A stretch of 64,000 nucleotides of DNA from Gordius sp. MW1 (taxonomy: Eukaryota > Nematomorpha > Gordioida > Gordea > Gordiidae): positions 37,076,001-37,140,000 of the forward strand of contig OZ038526.1 in assembly GCA_964036665.1 (NCBI GenBank), read 5' to 3'. A program made the position numbers and the translations under genes. This document shows, in pieces, positions 14,030 to 26,925 of the stretch. Below the pieces are notes generated by a model. The model saw nothing but the letters and a program-made list of their open reading frames with translations. It made no database searches and was not told the origin of the DNA. How positions within the stretch are numbered: the stretch's first letter is position 1; every line of letters begins with the position of its first letter.

Positions 14030-14930
14030 ATACCAGTGACGTTTTTTTAGCTTAACATTTTTATATTAATAAATTGTTCCTGTTAATACCATTGACATTT
14101 ATTTAGCCTAACATTGATTGTTTATGTTACTAGCATTAATAAATTGTTCCTGTTAATTTATACCATTGACGTTTTTTTGGGCTGACATTGATTGTTTATG
14201 TCACTACCATTGATAATATTCCGTTTTTTTTGACTCTTATGATTGTTTATGTCACTACCATTGATAATATTCCGTTTTTTTTGACTCTTATGATTGTTCC
14301 TGTTACTACCATTGACAATATGACTTTTTGGCCGTCCGCTGGCTACTGACCAATGAAAAAAAATGACCAGTGTCCGAAAGTGTGAAGCGAAATTTTTTCC
14401 CCGTTTTTTTTTGACTTTTATGATTGTTCCTGTTACTACCATTGATAACATAACTTTTTGGCCATCCATACCATTGACATTTATTTAGCCTAACATTGAT
14501 TGTTTATGTTACTAGCATTAATAAATTGTTCCTGTTAATTTATACCATTGACGTTTTTTTGGGCTGACAATGATTGTTTATGTCACTACCATTGATAATA
14601 TTCCGTTTTTTTGACTCTTATGATTGTTTATGTCACTACCATTGATAATATTCCGTTTTTTTTGACTCTTATGATTGTTCCTGTTACTACCATTGATAAT
14701 ATAACTTTTTGGCCGTCCGCTGGCTACTGACCAATGAAAAAAATGACCATTTGGCCAATGTGTGAAGCGAATTTTTTTTTCCGTTTTTTTTTGACTCTTA
14801 TGATTGTTCCTGTTACTACCATTGATAATATGACTTTTTGGCCGTCCGCTGGCTACTGACCAATAAAAAAAATGACCATTTGGCCAAAGTGTGAAGCGAA
14901 ATTTTTTTTCCGTTTTTTTTGACTCTTATG
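14030..14930. repeat. higher-order tandem repeat array
   Basis: Units share TACCATTGATAATAT, TTTTTTTGACTCTTATGATT and CGTCCGCTGGCTACTGACCA. The last motif starts near 14332, 14713 and 14842, the latter two about 129 bp apart. A longer block starting near 14087 recurs near 14469 (period about 382 bp). The same unit is present in reverse orientation at 27940-28310. The array ends at CAGAGCTGTT (14931), the apparent left end of the second hAT-like element. Confidence 0.85.
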
Positions 14931-17704
14931 CAGAGCTGTTAAGTAACTAGTTGCATGTAACTAGTTCCTGGAACCAGTTCCTTTTCTTCAGTAAAGTAAC
15001 GTAACTAGTTACTTTTACTTCAGAGTAACTGTAACTGTAGTTAGTTACATTATTTCAGTAACTGTGTAACTAAAGTTACAGTTACTTTTTATTAAATTGT
15101 TTCAAATTAAATATCAAAATTACACGTCTAGTTTGTGTTAATCACTTTAAATTTAAATTTTCTTTGTGGATCAAATTTGAATTTCGAATAGATAGTCCAT
15201 CCTATCAGTAAATTATTACTATTATTTAAAATATTATTTTAGAACATTGTATTCATATCTGCAAAGTTTAAAACTAAAAAACTATAATAACTGACAAATT
15301 CAAAATTTTGATTAAAAAGTTTATATATTATTTATTTGCAGGTAAAAAATGTAATATTTTGTAATTATTTCGGCCATCTAAATTAACATTTAATAAATTT
15401 TAATTTATTATCTCCTATCAACTGGTTTGTAAAAATACCTTTTTTTATACATGTGCGAAAGAGATTTTTATCAACATAAAGAATCTTATAATTATTGCCC
15501 AACCTCTAAATTTAAATTTTGATCATTTGGCCATTTGATAAACTACTTATAATAAAAAAATTATGATGGTTATTAAATTAATAATTCAAATCTATTATTT
15601 AGTCTAAATTAGCATTTATATCTGCAAAGATTTTGAACGAAAAAATTAAAAAATATAGGTGCAAAACTTTTAGATATGATATATTTATTAGCAGGTAAAA
15701 CTTTGACTAATAGTTTAATGTAAGGTTTGGTATTTAGATTTTGGCCATTCATAAATTATGTTATTAATAATTATTGATTTCTTTCAATTTTTTGATAAAA
15801 AATAGCCCATCTTTATATAACATATGCAAAAGAGATTTTCATCACCTATAGTATTATATGATTTTGGATGAATCAAAATATCTAAATTTTGGTAATTAAG
15901 CCATTGGATAAATTAGCGATAATATATTACAATATTAATGAAGGTTATTGAAATTATAATATTTTTTTATTATCTAGCTTGTATTATTTTTTGACATGGA
16001 ACAAGAGAAAACTCCCTTGCCCCTTTTTGTGATTATTTTTTGTTAGAGAAAGAAAAGAAAATTGTGCAGCCCTAAAGTAAATAAATATCAGCTCCTTTAA
16101 ATACCACTACAAATTTATGGAAGCACATAAAAGTAACTATTTAAACCTTACTTCCGCCATTATTTTTTTTATCTTAATTAAGAAACAATATAAAGATTAT
16201 TATTATTGTTTCTGAATAAAATTTTAATTATTATATTACAAATAAAAATAAAGATGCTGTAGTTTCAGATGTCCACCATGAGGGACTAAAGAATATGCAA
16301 GAGTTGTTAAATTATTAAGCATAAAACCATTGAACTGCCTTGTGCAGTGAGATGGACAAGTAAATTAAAATCGATGATGGGACTTTTGCATAATTATTCT
16401 GCAATATCTAATTATCTTAAAAATTTAGAAAGGACAAAAGACATGGCTAGCCAATGGGATTTTACATAACCTTTTTGTCTTTTGATATAATTCTAATTTT
16501 AATAATATTTCAATATATTTTTGAAATTGTTCAAAAAGTTCAGAACGAGTTTCAAAGCCCAACTATTTATTTAATAAATGCAATTACAACGGTTAATAGA
16601 CTAATATTAACTTTAAATGATATTAGAAATGAGGACCACTATCCAATTCTTTATAATAAGGCAAAAGATTTAGCTGGAATTTTTGATTTATTACCTTCTT
16701 AACGTATTAAAAAACCCAAAAAGTATGACACATTTTACTTTTTTGAATTTACTAATTCATTAATTGATTTCAAAATTGATTTATATTATTCAATCATCGA
16801 TAGAATAATAGCAGAATAAACATAAGATTTTCGGAAATTATTTGTAATTTATATAACTCCTTAGAAGGTTTAAACCCTTCATCCCCCTTTTTTGCGATAA
16901 ATCTCTTTTCTCAAAAATAATTAACCATTATGAATTAAAACTGGAAGACGGCGAAATAAAAATGACAAAATTTTTTGTAACACATTATAAATCTTTATCT
17001 TCAAATAAAATAAAATGCAATGATATTTTTTCACTTATTAAAATTTTGCCCCCAATAGTGTTTCCAAATTTTATCATTTTGATTAAAATAATTTTAACTA
17101 TCCCAATAACTTCATGTTCATGCGAAAGACCGTCCTCATTGCTAAAACGGATTAAAATTTAGGTTATCTTCCTAAGCTTTATTGAGCTTAGAACATGACT
17201 TTATAAATGTTATTCCCCCGGATGGTATTATAAATTCGTTTGCAACATCGAGTAAAAGGCGTAATGAACTACTATTAAAATACTAATTTTAATACTTAAT
17301 GAAAAATTATCTGGGCTTTTAAACTTGTTTAAAACTTTTTAACACTTTCAAAATATATTAAAATATTATTAAATTTACGAAAATTTCATCCTGGTTTCAA
17401 TTTTATTGTCCATCTCACATGCTTATTGTTTAACATATCTTGCATATTTTTATGTACAACATGCACGTATAAAGCCAATAGTTTTCCAAAAATTTGTTTG
17501 TACACCATTTTTTTCCTTTATTAGTGATATCCCATCATAAGTTTGACAGATTAATATTAATAACCAATTGCTGAATTTTATACAATTGTTAACGCCTCAA
17601 AACGTTCAAGGGATAAAAATCCTAAAAAAATTCATTATGTTTGTCTTTAGACGCTAAGTTGTTCTGTGCATCTCACATCTCTAATTTAATCTAAAATTAT
17701 CAAA
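14931..17704 (+). mobile_element. hAT-like DNA transposon, copy 2
   Basis: Starts CAGAGCTGTTAAGTAACTAG, followed by about 140 bases of repeated GTAACTAGTTAC-type motif, a pattern usual in the ends of hAT elements. The part from 15074 equals window positions 1-2631. Near the right side ACATCTCTA (ending 17683) is an approximate inverted partner (TAGAGATGT) of the left end, but the 8-bp flanks ctcttatg and atttaatc do not match, so the true right end is unsettled. Confidence 0.7.
16454..17162 (+). pseudogene. broken hAT transposase (hATC region), copy 2
   Basis: Same two open stretches as copy 1 (16454-16702 and 16962-17162) with the same intervening stops. The dimerisation motif here reads SCSCERPSSLLKRIK: Ser-Phe has become Pro-Ser relative to copy 1. 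Neither copy can encode a working transposase. Confidence 0.7.
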
Positions 17705-18345
17705 TAAAATTTTGATTCACTTAATTGTGACAGAATATATTTAAGGTTCATTTAGCCGTTGAATTTATTAGTTCGTTTTAATTTATAGGTGATAAATATA
17801 TCTATAATATCATGGAGAATAACTTCTAAATACTTATTCTTGAACGAATTCTAATTTCATAATTATTTTTTTAAATTTTATGTCATAATTACGCTTTTGA
17901 GGATCACATTAAAAAGGCTTTTAAATGTTCTCATTGTTCTCCTGATATAATGCTGCCTGAAAATGCTGCCAATATTGCATATGTAAAATTAAAATTTGTT
18001 ATATATATGGCCAAGATTTTTGGGGTTGTGGCAATAATTTTTATAAAACTTTATTATATACTTTTTTAACTATTTGCATTATTTTTTAAAATGTCAACGA
18101 TTTCTTGTCAATATCCCAGTTCCACTTTTACCCTTACAATAACTTATTATACCATGTGAAATTTTCTATTTTGTTTCAACTACATCACTTTGTTTTATTT
18201 ATGAATAAATTTTATTTATTTTATGCCCTATAAACATGAGGGTACATATTAGTGTGATGTTAATAGAAAAAATACACAAAGTAGTAGCGGAATTTTAAGT
18301 TTGTCCAACGTTTATGAGGGAAAATTTTTTTAATTGCATTTGACC

Positions 18346-18490
18346 CATGGTCGTTTTTAGGTTTTGGATTGGGGGGGGGCAAAACATAAATATTTTTTAT
18401 TCTTAAAGGCATGGGTAGGAAAATTTTTTGTCCCCCCCCCCCATTTGACCAGCTCATCCCCCCAAGGCAAAAAGGCTAGCTACGCCACTG
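18346..18490. mobile_element. MITE, CATGGGCGTAGCCAGG family, diverged
   Basis: Left end CCATGGTCGTTTTTAGGTTT, poly-G then poly-C interior, right end AAGGCTAGCTACGCCACTG. It lies just upstream of the first recognised SLC5 exon. Confidence 0.6.
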
Positions 18491-18585
18491 TTGAATTTAA
18501 AAGTACATTTATATTTTTTAAATGTTATAAGAAATTAAACAGATATTGCTCTTAAAATAAACATCTTATTTTTTTCTATATACAG

Positions 18586-19461
18586 GCAGCTTTCAGTATA
18601 TTTGGTATGATTGGTGGCCCTTTGCTTGGACTCTTTACCCTGGGAATGTTTTTCCCCTGTGCTAATTCTATAGTAAATATACTATTTCTAAATATTGTTG
18701 TGACTAATGATTTTTATATCGTCATTATCGTTAGGGGTCCTTTATAGGATGGATTTTGGGTTTAATTTTTTCTTTTTGGGTTGGGATTGGATCCACTATA
18801 CATAGACAGCCCATACCAAGACTCAAGCTTAACATAGATGGATGTTTCGATTTCAATATTACTCACTCATTTACTAATAATTCGTTATTCCCTAGAAAAA
18901 GCATAAATGAATCGTAAATTTTTTATAATTTAGAATTATCTTTTAATTTATTTTTGTTTTATTGATTATAAATAAATGTATTATCTTTCGCACGAAAACA
19001 TTACAATTGTATTATTAACAACGCTTAATATATATTATATCTGTAGTCTATGATTATATCATACCTAAAAATCAAATTACATTTTTTAAAATGATTTTTT
19101 GATAGGCTCGAAGCTTTTTCGAAAGGGAATACTACATTCAAGATCTACCAATTATCTTACCTATACTTCAGTGTTTTATCCACACTATCAGTCGTTGTAA
19201 TAGGTCTTGTTATGAGTCTTGTCGTCAAGTTGATTTTTAAATGTAATTTTAATATAGCATAGAAATATCATTATAATTAATATATTTGTGAAAAAAGCTG
19301 AAAGAAATAAACGGCCAGACCCTTCTCTCATTTCATCGCCAATCAGAAAATTAATTTATTGGTTATCTAGTAGTCAGTCCTACGAAATAAACAACGCAAT
19401 TCCTGAAGTACAAAAAAATTCGCTGGTATACTATATTTTTGAACAAATCAACGAATACTAA
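18586..19461 (+). CDS. SLC5A-like: SLC5-family sodium-coupled transporter, last four exons
   Basis: Exons 18586-18672, 18735-18913, 19106-19242 and 19298-19461 join with phases 0, 0, 2, 1 and end in TAA. The first encodes [24 protein letters not shown], a signature of the monocarboxylate/multivitamin branch of SLC5 sodium symporters. The second adds a membrane helix ([16 protein letters not shown]), the third another ([20 protein letters not shown]), the fourth a cytoplasmic tail ending FEQINEY. These proteins import organic acids or vitamins with sodium across the plasma membrane. A probable preceding exon lies near 17894-18030 (EDHIKK...LPENAANIAYVKL, then a helix), but its boundaries are uncertain. 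Earlier exons were not found; hAT copy 2 sits immediately upstream. Confidence 0.8.
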
Positions 19462-19793
19462 TTAAATAATTTGTAAAATCTCTTTTTTACAAAAGAAAGA
19501 TATTACTTATTTAATTTATCTGACCGAGCGATGTTTCATAAATATTTATACCATTATTGTTGCTGAATTTAGATTTATATTGACATTTTTAATAGGCGAT
19601 GAAACAAAAAAAGTGACGTAAGAGGATAAAAGGCACGAATTAAAATCCGAACACAATATATATAATATAGATGTTTTATGCAAAACTCTACACTTTATAA
19701 CATCTGCATAATTTTATTAGAACATTGTATAGACTCGGTGTAAATAGTCCGCTATATTTATGTTGAAAAATGTATCTTAATGCAGAAAATAGT

Positions 19794-19799
19794 AATAAA
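19794..19799 (+). promoter_or_regulatory. candidate polyadenylation signal of the SLC5 gene
   Basis: AATAAA about 330 bases after the stop codon at 19461, with no other gene between. Confidence 0.35.
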
Positions 19800-20052
19800 A
19801 TGTGTATAAAAATTTGCGATGACTTTTAATTTTGTTTATGATGAATATCTTTTAAATTAAATGAGATCAAAATAGTTTGTGAATAAATCGATTACCATAA
19901 CACTATTTTTCCATTTTAAATAACTCTAAAATGTAAAGGCAATTTAAAATAGCTAATAACTATTTTTGAATTATAAAATAATTTTTTATTAAATTCTTTT
20001 TTTTATTATTGGATTTAAAAAAACACTTAATTAGACAAACAATACACACTAA

Positions 20053-20200
20053 CATGGGTGTAACCAACATTGGAATTCGAGGTAAGTAATAATGATTTAT
20101 GGAGAGGCAAAAAGATTAGCCATAATTTTAATAAATTTAAACCAATGTTTGGATTTAGAGGGTAAGCCGCCCATCCCTACCCCCCTTGGCTACGCCCTTG
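20053..20200. mobile_element. MITE, CATGGGCGTAGCCAGG family
   Basis: Left end CATGGGTGTAACCAACATTG, right end CTTGGCTACGCCCTTG. Flanks CACACTAA (20045-20052) and CACACCAA (20201-20208) form a 7/8 target duplication. Confidence 0.8.
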
Positions 20201-20358
20201 CACACCAACTTTTCATTATTCAATGTTAATAATAAAATTAGATTTTGTCTAGAAATGACTACTTTTAACCTTCAAAATCAATTAACATTGTATTGTGTTA
20301 AATTATATAAGAGTACATATAATTGTTGTTGTTAAATACATATTTGTATAAATAAATT

Positions 20359-20364
20359 TTTATT
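20359..20364 (-). promoter_or_regulatory. candidate polyadenylation signal of the Lbx-like gene
   Basis: Minus-strand AATAAA about 30 bases beyond the stop codon, within an AT-rich 3' flank. Confidence 0.45.
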
Positions 20365-20390
20365 AAAGAATTAGATTATAGACTGTACAT

Positions 20391-20908
20391 TCAGTCGTAT
20401 TCTAAATCACTTTTACTATCTTGTACATTTCCACATTTCCTTTTACTTTTAGCCCTCCGGTTTTGGAACCAGGTTATAACTTGATTGAAATGCAAGTTTA
20501 ATCTTTCCGACAATTCATCTCTATCCCTCGGTGACAAATATTTTTGAACAGTAAATTTTTCTTCCAGGGCATGTAACTGCGTAGATGTAAAAGCGGTTCT
20601 CATCTTGCGTCTCTTCTTAAACTTTTGATATGGGAAAGAGCCTATAGGTAAATCCCCAGGCGATTGCATTGGGTAATTTGATTGTACGAACGGACTTATT
20701 CTACTTTCAATATTTCCCGCATGATTTTTAGGATAAAAGTTTAAATGAGATGTTTTATACGAGGTTGTGGGAAGACCAGAACAAGGCCAGTTATTGAAAG
20801 GATTTGCATTTGTGAATGTTTTAACTTGAAAGTAGCCTCCGAAATCAGCCTCAAAATTAATTTTTGGTAATACATAATGACTCCAAACAGAGTCATTTTG
20901 AAAGTCTC
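20391..20908 (-). CDS. Lbx-like: Lbx (ladybird)-like homeobox transcription factor, last exon
   Basis: The minus-strand frame runs from about 20908 to a stop at 20391-20393. The homeodomain reads RRKMRTAFTSTQLHALEEKF, then TVQKYLSPRDRDELSERLNL, then HFNQVITWFQNRRAKSKRKC. Trp48, Phe49, Gln50, Asn51 and Arg53 are intact; Thr47 with QVITWFQNRRAK and QKYLSP.DRD points to Lbx among the NK-like classes. About 80 further codons upstream are open and read as one protein (DSVWSHYVLP ... NPFNNWPCSG), so the in-frame Met at 20669 is probably not the true start. A likely acceptor (CTGTTCTAG) puts the exon start at 20908; an in-frame stop lies just beyond. No earlier exon was identified. After the homeodomain only about 17 acidic and Ser-rich residues remain. 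Tlx or Hhex relatives fit less well. Confidence 0.75.
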
Positions 20909-20931
20909 CTAGAACAGTGTTCCAACATGAA

Positions 20932-23900
20932 TCGTATTACTTACCTATATAAAATAAATTAGTGGATTATTTTATAGATAGCTATAAATCACTTTTAGCG
21001 TTTCCTAGGCCTTTCATCGAGTTTAAAGAGGACTCTCCATATTTGTCATTGAAAATTGAGAGGACAGAGGGTTTCGAATTTTGATCTTTATTACCAAGCG
21101 GCTTAAAGAGCAAATTGTGAATGGAAAAGGCACAATTCATCAACTTTAAATGGTAGTTAAATAAGATATTTAAAAAAAACTTTTTGGTTTAGGCATTGTA
21201 AAGGAGTCTTTATAATTGTGGATGGGGAGGGGAAGATAAAGGTGTAATTGGAAAGCACACCGGTGTTTAAGAAATCCCTTTAATTGTAGGATGCGGCATA
21301 GTAGCCTTTTAATCTCAATTATAGACGAGCCATTCTTTAATAACATAACGGCCCGATAATTGAGCGCGATGTCTCTTCTGTGTTGTTCCTTCAGCAGTAT
21401 AATTTAGATGAAACCGTAATGGCTTACGCAAAATAACACGTTGCCCACACAGATTGCCCCAATATGCATATCACAGATCAATCAACTAATCTCAGCGGGG
21501 AATCTCTAAGTTTTACCAAGTCCTCCAAAGTTTATAAATGTTTATGAGACGCTTTAATAATTTTCAGCATCCATTTTTTGTCTTGAAAGAGCTAACATGC
21601 TGTGTTAATTGTTTGCGGGCATATGGTATATTTTTCTACCGTTTATTTCGGAAAAAATTTCCATACTCATTTTATCATAGTTTGCTTAACATTAGATACT
21701 CGGACATTCACTAAGATTTTAGGTGTACTCACAGACTTGACTAAGATAGATTGGTCAAGCAAAAGGCTTTAAACTTTTCCAGCTAAAAAATATGTAAAGC
21801 TCTTTATTAGTTTTAAAGTCGCCCTAATGAAAAATTTCGATTACTTTAATAATTTCACTAAAAATTACTTTTTAACGACAACTTACGTGCTACAATAAAA
21901 AAGCTAAAAAAGCAGTTATGGAGGAGTTTATCTAGTCCATTCATAGGTGTTGTCTAGGTCTTTTACGGTTAAAGCACGAGAACTTAAACCCATACATACA
22001 CTAAAGAGTTAATGGCTCAATTACGATGGAGTAATTACTACTAACGCGCTGAAGCACCTTGAAATTGCTTTTCTTAATTTCGGTGTAGTAAAAGGAGAGA
22101 ACTTCTGTAACGTGCAAATTGCTTAATAGTAATTATATTCGGGAAAATTGTGATAAAGAACCTTAATTTATCGTGCTCACCATATGATACTATCACTACA
22201 TTAAATACAAGTATGTATCTTAAAGCCTCCACGGGTGATGATCCAAAGGTCGGATTTGGGCTAAAAAATATGGTCCTTTCTAGCACGCCATGAGATCATA
22301 TGGTAATAATTAATTTTTTTAACAAAATCTTAATAAATTATTTTACTGATGCTTCTCTGTTTATCATACTTATCCTTTTCAATTTCGCTAATTGATTATT
22401 GAGGTGACAGGGAGGGGTATTTGCTGCAGGGCTTGATACTACAAAATAATTGATGGGTCTCGTTAGGGCTGGAATGTAAGAAAGGCATTTTAGGTGGAAG
22501 CTTTACAAGACTCTGCCTTTCCAATACCATTCTATCCCATAAGATTTTAGGGAATTTGTATTAGAAAATTACTCAATATGAATTTGTAATAATCATAGGT
22601 GGCTTATTTGGGTCGGTATTTAAAAATAAGCTTATGATAAATAATATTAATTCTACATAATCTTTGCTTTGATATTATTTGATAAATGCATCTCTCAACA
22701 AAGTTAAAAGACCATTTTTCACACCTTTTATTTAATTATTCAAAATCTCGACAACTTGGGTGAAAACTATAAACATATTATTGTTCAGATTAATATTCCC
22801 ATCTTTAAATAAGCCTTAATTAAGATGAACATTTAAAGCAGTGGAATAAAAATTTAAAAATAAACTTTTAAGTAAATAAATGGATTGTGAAAAATAAAAT
22901 GAATGTATATATTAAAGGCTTAAAAGTCTAAATATAGCATTATAATTGAATGATTTTTTGTCAAGAGGCATTCAAAGCCACTCTTGTTCTACCAGAAACC
23001 GACCCAAATGCGTTTTAAATTTTTCAACCCTACCCGACTTAAAAGATTTTAAATTTTTTAAACGAAGCCGACCCGAAATTAGGCAGATTATTTATTCAAA
23101 AGTGTCAGTTTTAAGAAAGTAATTAATGACGCGGATTTAAGTAGGCACTAAATTATTTAAACGACTAACTGAGTCCAGCAAGGCTTGTTTTGACTTAGTC
23201 TTCAATTCCCAAAATGATTAGTATTTGTAAATGATGTATTGAATTTGGATTGCAAGAAAAGAATATAAATATTTGAAAGCTTATTTAAAATACACCACAA
23301 TTTAAATAAACATAATGATCATTAAAATTAAAATCAATTCTGGCGAGTTTTATTACGCTTATGGATTTTTAAGAGTTGAAAATTAAGAAGGCATTTTAGC
23401 TTGCAAATACATAATATAACTATTAACATTCTTACGATAAACGTTCCTTATTTTTTACCTTATGTAATTTAAGGATGCTAGAGGCTATGAAGCGCAGTTA
23501 AGATTTGTTTGAATTATTCTGCCTTCACTTAGCTCCGTCTTATATTATAAATAAATTGTCCGCCCTGCAATGCCCGAATCATTAGAGCTGCCCGACCTGA
23601 TCGAAATAACATATTTTCCCGTTAGGCCCAATTTTGGGATTATCAAATCACCTATTAAATAATCAGCATTATTTTGTTGGTATACTAGCAAGAGATGTGT
23701 GTCAAGGGGGGGGGGTGGCAAAGATTTAAAATCACCTCGGTGATGGGGGCTAAATGATTATTTTGTTGTGCTTTCAAAAAAATTTAATTTAATACGCGTT
23801 TCGGATAAGATCTACCATTAATAAACATTTTAAAATCAAATGAAAAGTGACTAATGATAGCCGAAAACAAATAAAATACTGTATATAACATATAAAACAT

Positions 23901-24491
23901 TAAACCCAAATTGTTCTCAGGCCTGTCTAAAAATCTAATTTACGACAATTGACCGATCCTGCCTGCCCTGTGTAATAAAATAATATATATTGTGGTATTT
24001 CATGATTAGAATGAAGAAACCATCATTGGTATTATTGAATTTTGAGAGTTTTATCTCTTCAGTAATTTTCGATTTGCGGGGGTGTTATGATCAAAAATCC
24101 GTCTTTTACGACATCGGTTCCTGATGTTAAATTCAATTAAATTTGATTTACCCTTTAATCAAAATTTTGCCCTAACAATTGATCATCTGGCATAGGCCGA
24201 AACGGTGAAAATGCTATTTTCATTGATAGACAGCTCCAAACTATTTACATTTTAAAGCAAATGTTTTTGTTGTAACAAATTAAATGAAGATGAGAGTTAG
24301 GGCAACCATTAGAAAATGGTATAAAAACTATGTAGGTTTTATTAATTTCGACACCATTTAACTAAACAAAAATATATTATTGCTGTTTGAGCAATCTTAT
24401 ATTATAAATATCTATAATAATGATAATGACGTTGAATTAGCATACCATTTACCTCCTTCCTATTCCCCATTGATTTATAATTAAATAGGTA
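20932..24491. other. 3.5 kb with no recognisable gene upstream of the homeobox gene
   Basis: No ORF here has a recognisable domain or splice-consistent coding pattern. About 20990-22300 is less AT-rich and free of the repeats seen elsewhere, so it may hold regulatory DNA of the Lbx-like gene (inference only). Around 22985-23640 runs of CCGACCC/CCCGAC resemble transposon ends but no paired ends were defined. A poly-G run lies at 23706-23715. Confidence 0.5.
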
Positions 24492-24645
24492 CATGGGCGT
24501 AGCCAGGGGGGGCAGGCCCCCTAAATGACAAAAACAATTTTTCAATGCAAAAACTAAAAAAATTATGTTTTACCCCCCTCTAATTGAACTTTTAAACGTT
24601 TTGCCCCCCCCCCCCTTTCTAATTCAAAACCTGGCTACGCCCATG
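24492..24645. mobile_element. MITE, CATGGGCGTAGCCAGG family, intact
   Basis: Perfect ends CATGGGCGTAGCCAGG and CCTGGCTACGCCCATG with a perfect 8-bp target duplication AATAGGTA (24484-24491 and 24646-24653). The best-preserved copy in the window. Confidence 0.92.
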
Positions 24646-25801
24646 AATAGGTAGTGTTTTAATATATATAAATTTTAGTGAGATAGGGTAAATATGTTTA
24701 ATATAAACTAGCAAAACATTACCTTTAAAAATATTAATGATGCCCCTTATTTGCATGCTTAATGCTTTTGTTATAAAGCAGAATTAGCAGCATATGAAGA
24801 AAACAAACCTTATAAACTAGTAGTTAAAGTGATTATGCAAAAATGATAAGTAACCAAGGAGAAAAAGCTTTGGCTCTCTTACACATTTTGTTCTAAAATT
24901 TTATGAAGCTTTTGGGAGGGGGTATTTATTTTGGGTAAAAAAAGAGAGGGAAAAGATGAATTAGTTCAATGTAAGCCTAAGTTATCGCTTATATAATGAT
25001 GTAGAGAAGCTAATTTGAATAAGTGAGCTTATTGTTCATATACCGCGAGTTATTCGCGAACTAATGTATACAGTTAATTCAATTAACATATATTTTAATA
25101 GTTCCTACAAGTACAAAGTATAGCATATTTGTGGGTTAAAGAACATTAAGCTTTTGAAATGAAAAACTGCAATTATATCTTAACACCTGAATAAGGAAAA
25201 CTTTTTGAAAGAAAAAAATAATTAAGTGTTATTATTAACCATGCAGGAAAAACTTAGAAGCATCAAATATTTTTATTTACCCATAGCATATTGACTATGT
25301 GATATAGTTGAACATGAAAAGTAATGGGTAACCAAATTATGAATTTAATAAGATAATTGATATAAGAATATATAAAATATTGAGTTTTATAAAAATATGA
25401 TTTTATTATTATGTTTGTAAATGGAAAAAGCATTAGCATTTAAAATTTTTTTAATTTTGTGACTAATTGGTCCTTTTCCCAAGGACTTAATTTGCAATCC
25501 GTCATTTTTCTATATATGCCAATTAATGTTGTGTTTAAACTAGAGATACAGAGCCTTTTAGGCTTAGTAGCGCATCATTAGGAAAAAATTTACGAACCCG
25601 TGCTTGGCCCTGTTAAGAAGACATATCATATTATAGGTCCTACACCTGCCTGTTATTTTTTATACAAAGCATGGGCTAAGCCTGCGCCTTTTCCTAAAAT
25701 AATTTTTTGCTACTTTAAAATGAATTATTTTAATATTAAAACAATCATTTATATATATGTATAAAATGTTCAAAAACAAACATGTTAAAAATGCATCAGT
25801 C

Positions 25802-26189
25802 CATGGGCGTACGCAGGTTTTGAATAAAGGGGGGGGGGGGGCAGATTAAAATTTTCCTGCGACCAAAAAAAAATCCAAATATTTTGAGAGCAAAATAAAA
25901 AACGGACAACGTAAAATCAAAAACGAGCCCATATAAAAAACGAGCCCATAAATTGCATAGCAATTAAAAAAATCACGACTATCTAAAAATTTTTCTGAGA
26001 GCAAAAAAAAATACTGTCCTAAAATTTTCCTGAGAGCAAATAAACAAAACAAAAAAGTCTCCACTATCCAAAAAAAATTTTCTCAGGGCAAAAAAAAATA
26101 CTATCCAAATTTTCCTGAGAGCAAAAAAAAAAGGTTTCGACTAAAAACCCCCCCTTTCCCCCCCCCCCCCCCCCCTGCGTACGCCCATG
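25802..26189. mobile_element. larger hAT-type element related to the CATGGGCG MITE
   Basis: A 388-bp element with ends CATGGGCGTACGCAGG and CCTGCGTACGCCCATG, flanked by CATCAGTC and CGTCAGTC (7/8). It carries poly-G/poly-C stretches inside the ends and internal repeats of TTTTCCTGAGAGCAAA. An ATAAATTGCATAGCAATTAA motif lies within it near 25948. Confidence 0.85.
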
Positions 26190-26266
26190 CGTCAGTCTCA
26201 AACGAGTTTTTATTTCTTTCAACAAGCTACCCACCGTTTCACTTTCACTAGTAGCACTTGTCTGCA

Positions 26267-26424
26267 TGGGCGTAGCCAGGGCCCCCCCCCCACCTAAATG
26301 ACGAAAAAAAATTTTTTAATCCAAAAACCCTTTAAAATCAAAAAAAAATTATGTTTTCCCCCTGCCATTTATTGAACTTTTAAACGTTTCGTCTCCTACC
26401 CCCTAATCCAAACCTAGCTACGCC
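26267..26424. mobile_element. MITE, CATGGGCGTAGCCAGG family
   Basis: Left end CATGGGCGTAGCCAGGGCCC; right end CCTAGCTACGCC, cut short of the terminal CATG. GTCTGCA occurs at both borders, consistent with a target duplication. Confidence 0.7.
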
Positions 26425-26689
26425 GTCTGCATAAAATATTTATGTTAGTACTATTGGAAACTATTACATAAGATTTAATAAAAAACCTAACCTAGTTCTT
26501 TAAGTTTTAATTTTATTAATAATCAAAACTTTAGGGATTCACACATTGGTAAATCACAAGTTCTATGAATAAACAATGAGGGAAAATTAATTTAATTAAA
26601 TCGTTATTAAAAATTTTATAGAATTTTAAAATTGGAAAAAGATCGCACACCATTTCTTATATCTTGTTCTTTATCAATCATTTTGTCCC

Positions 26690-26925
26690 ACTATAGGGTT
26701 TGTTTTAATAAATTTCTTCCATTTTGACCGAGTGACTGCCATGTTTTGACTAATCTCTTCCGTTTTTATAACTTTATCGACTTGCCCTTCCCAAGTGACA
26801 CGGGGTCGTCCTCTTCCTCTCTTCCCGGGTACCTCCATGAGCAGTACTTTTTGTTAGTATATGCCCATACGACCTTAGCCGATTTTCGTTAATCATGTCC
26901 GCCATAGGTTGATTACCCTTTATTT
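26690..26925 (-). mobile_element. RTE-like LINE 3' fragment (outer piece, left)
   Basis: Same sequence as 2730-2985: landmarks CGACTTGCCCTTCC, GACACGGGGTCGTCC and ATCATGTCCGCCATAGGTTG. It breaks off at about 26925, where another retroelement has inserted; the LINE resumes near 27635. Confidence 0.7.

Noticed and set aside
13844..14930. CRISPR-like array
   Set aside because: Repeats are contiguous and imperfect with no unique spacers, in an animal genome; ordinary tandem repeats.
14923..17691. Target duplication for hAT-like copy 2
   Set aside because: With ends at 14931 and 17683 the flanks ctcttatg and atttaatc do not match, and the right flank is shared by copy 1, so the true right end is not established.
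13318..20908. The homeodomain exon at 13318 and the Lbx-like exon as parts of one gene
   Set aside because: The Lbx-like exon already encodes a complete homeodomain including helix 3 and its own stop, so the 13318 exon belongs to a different gene.
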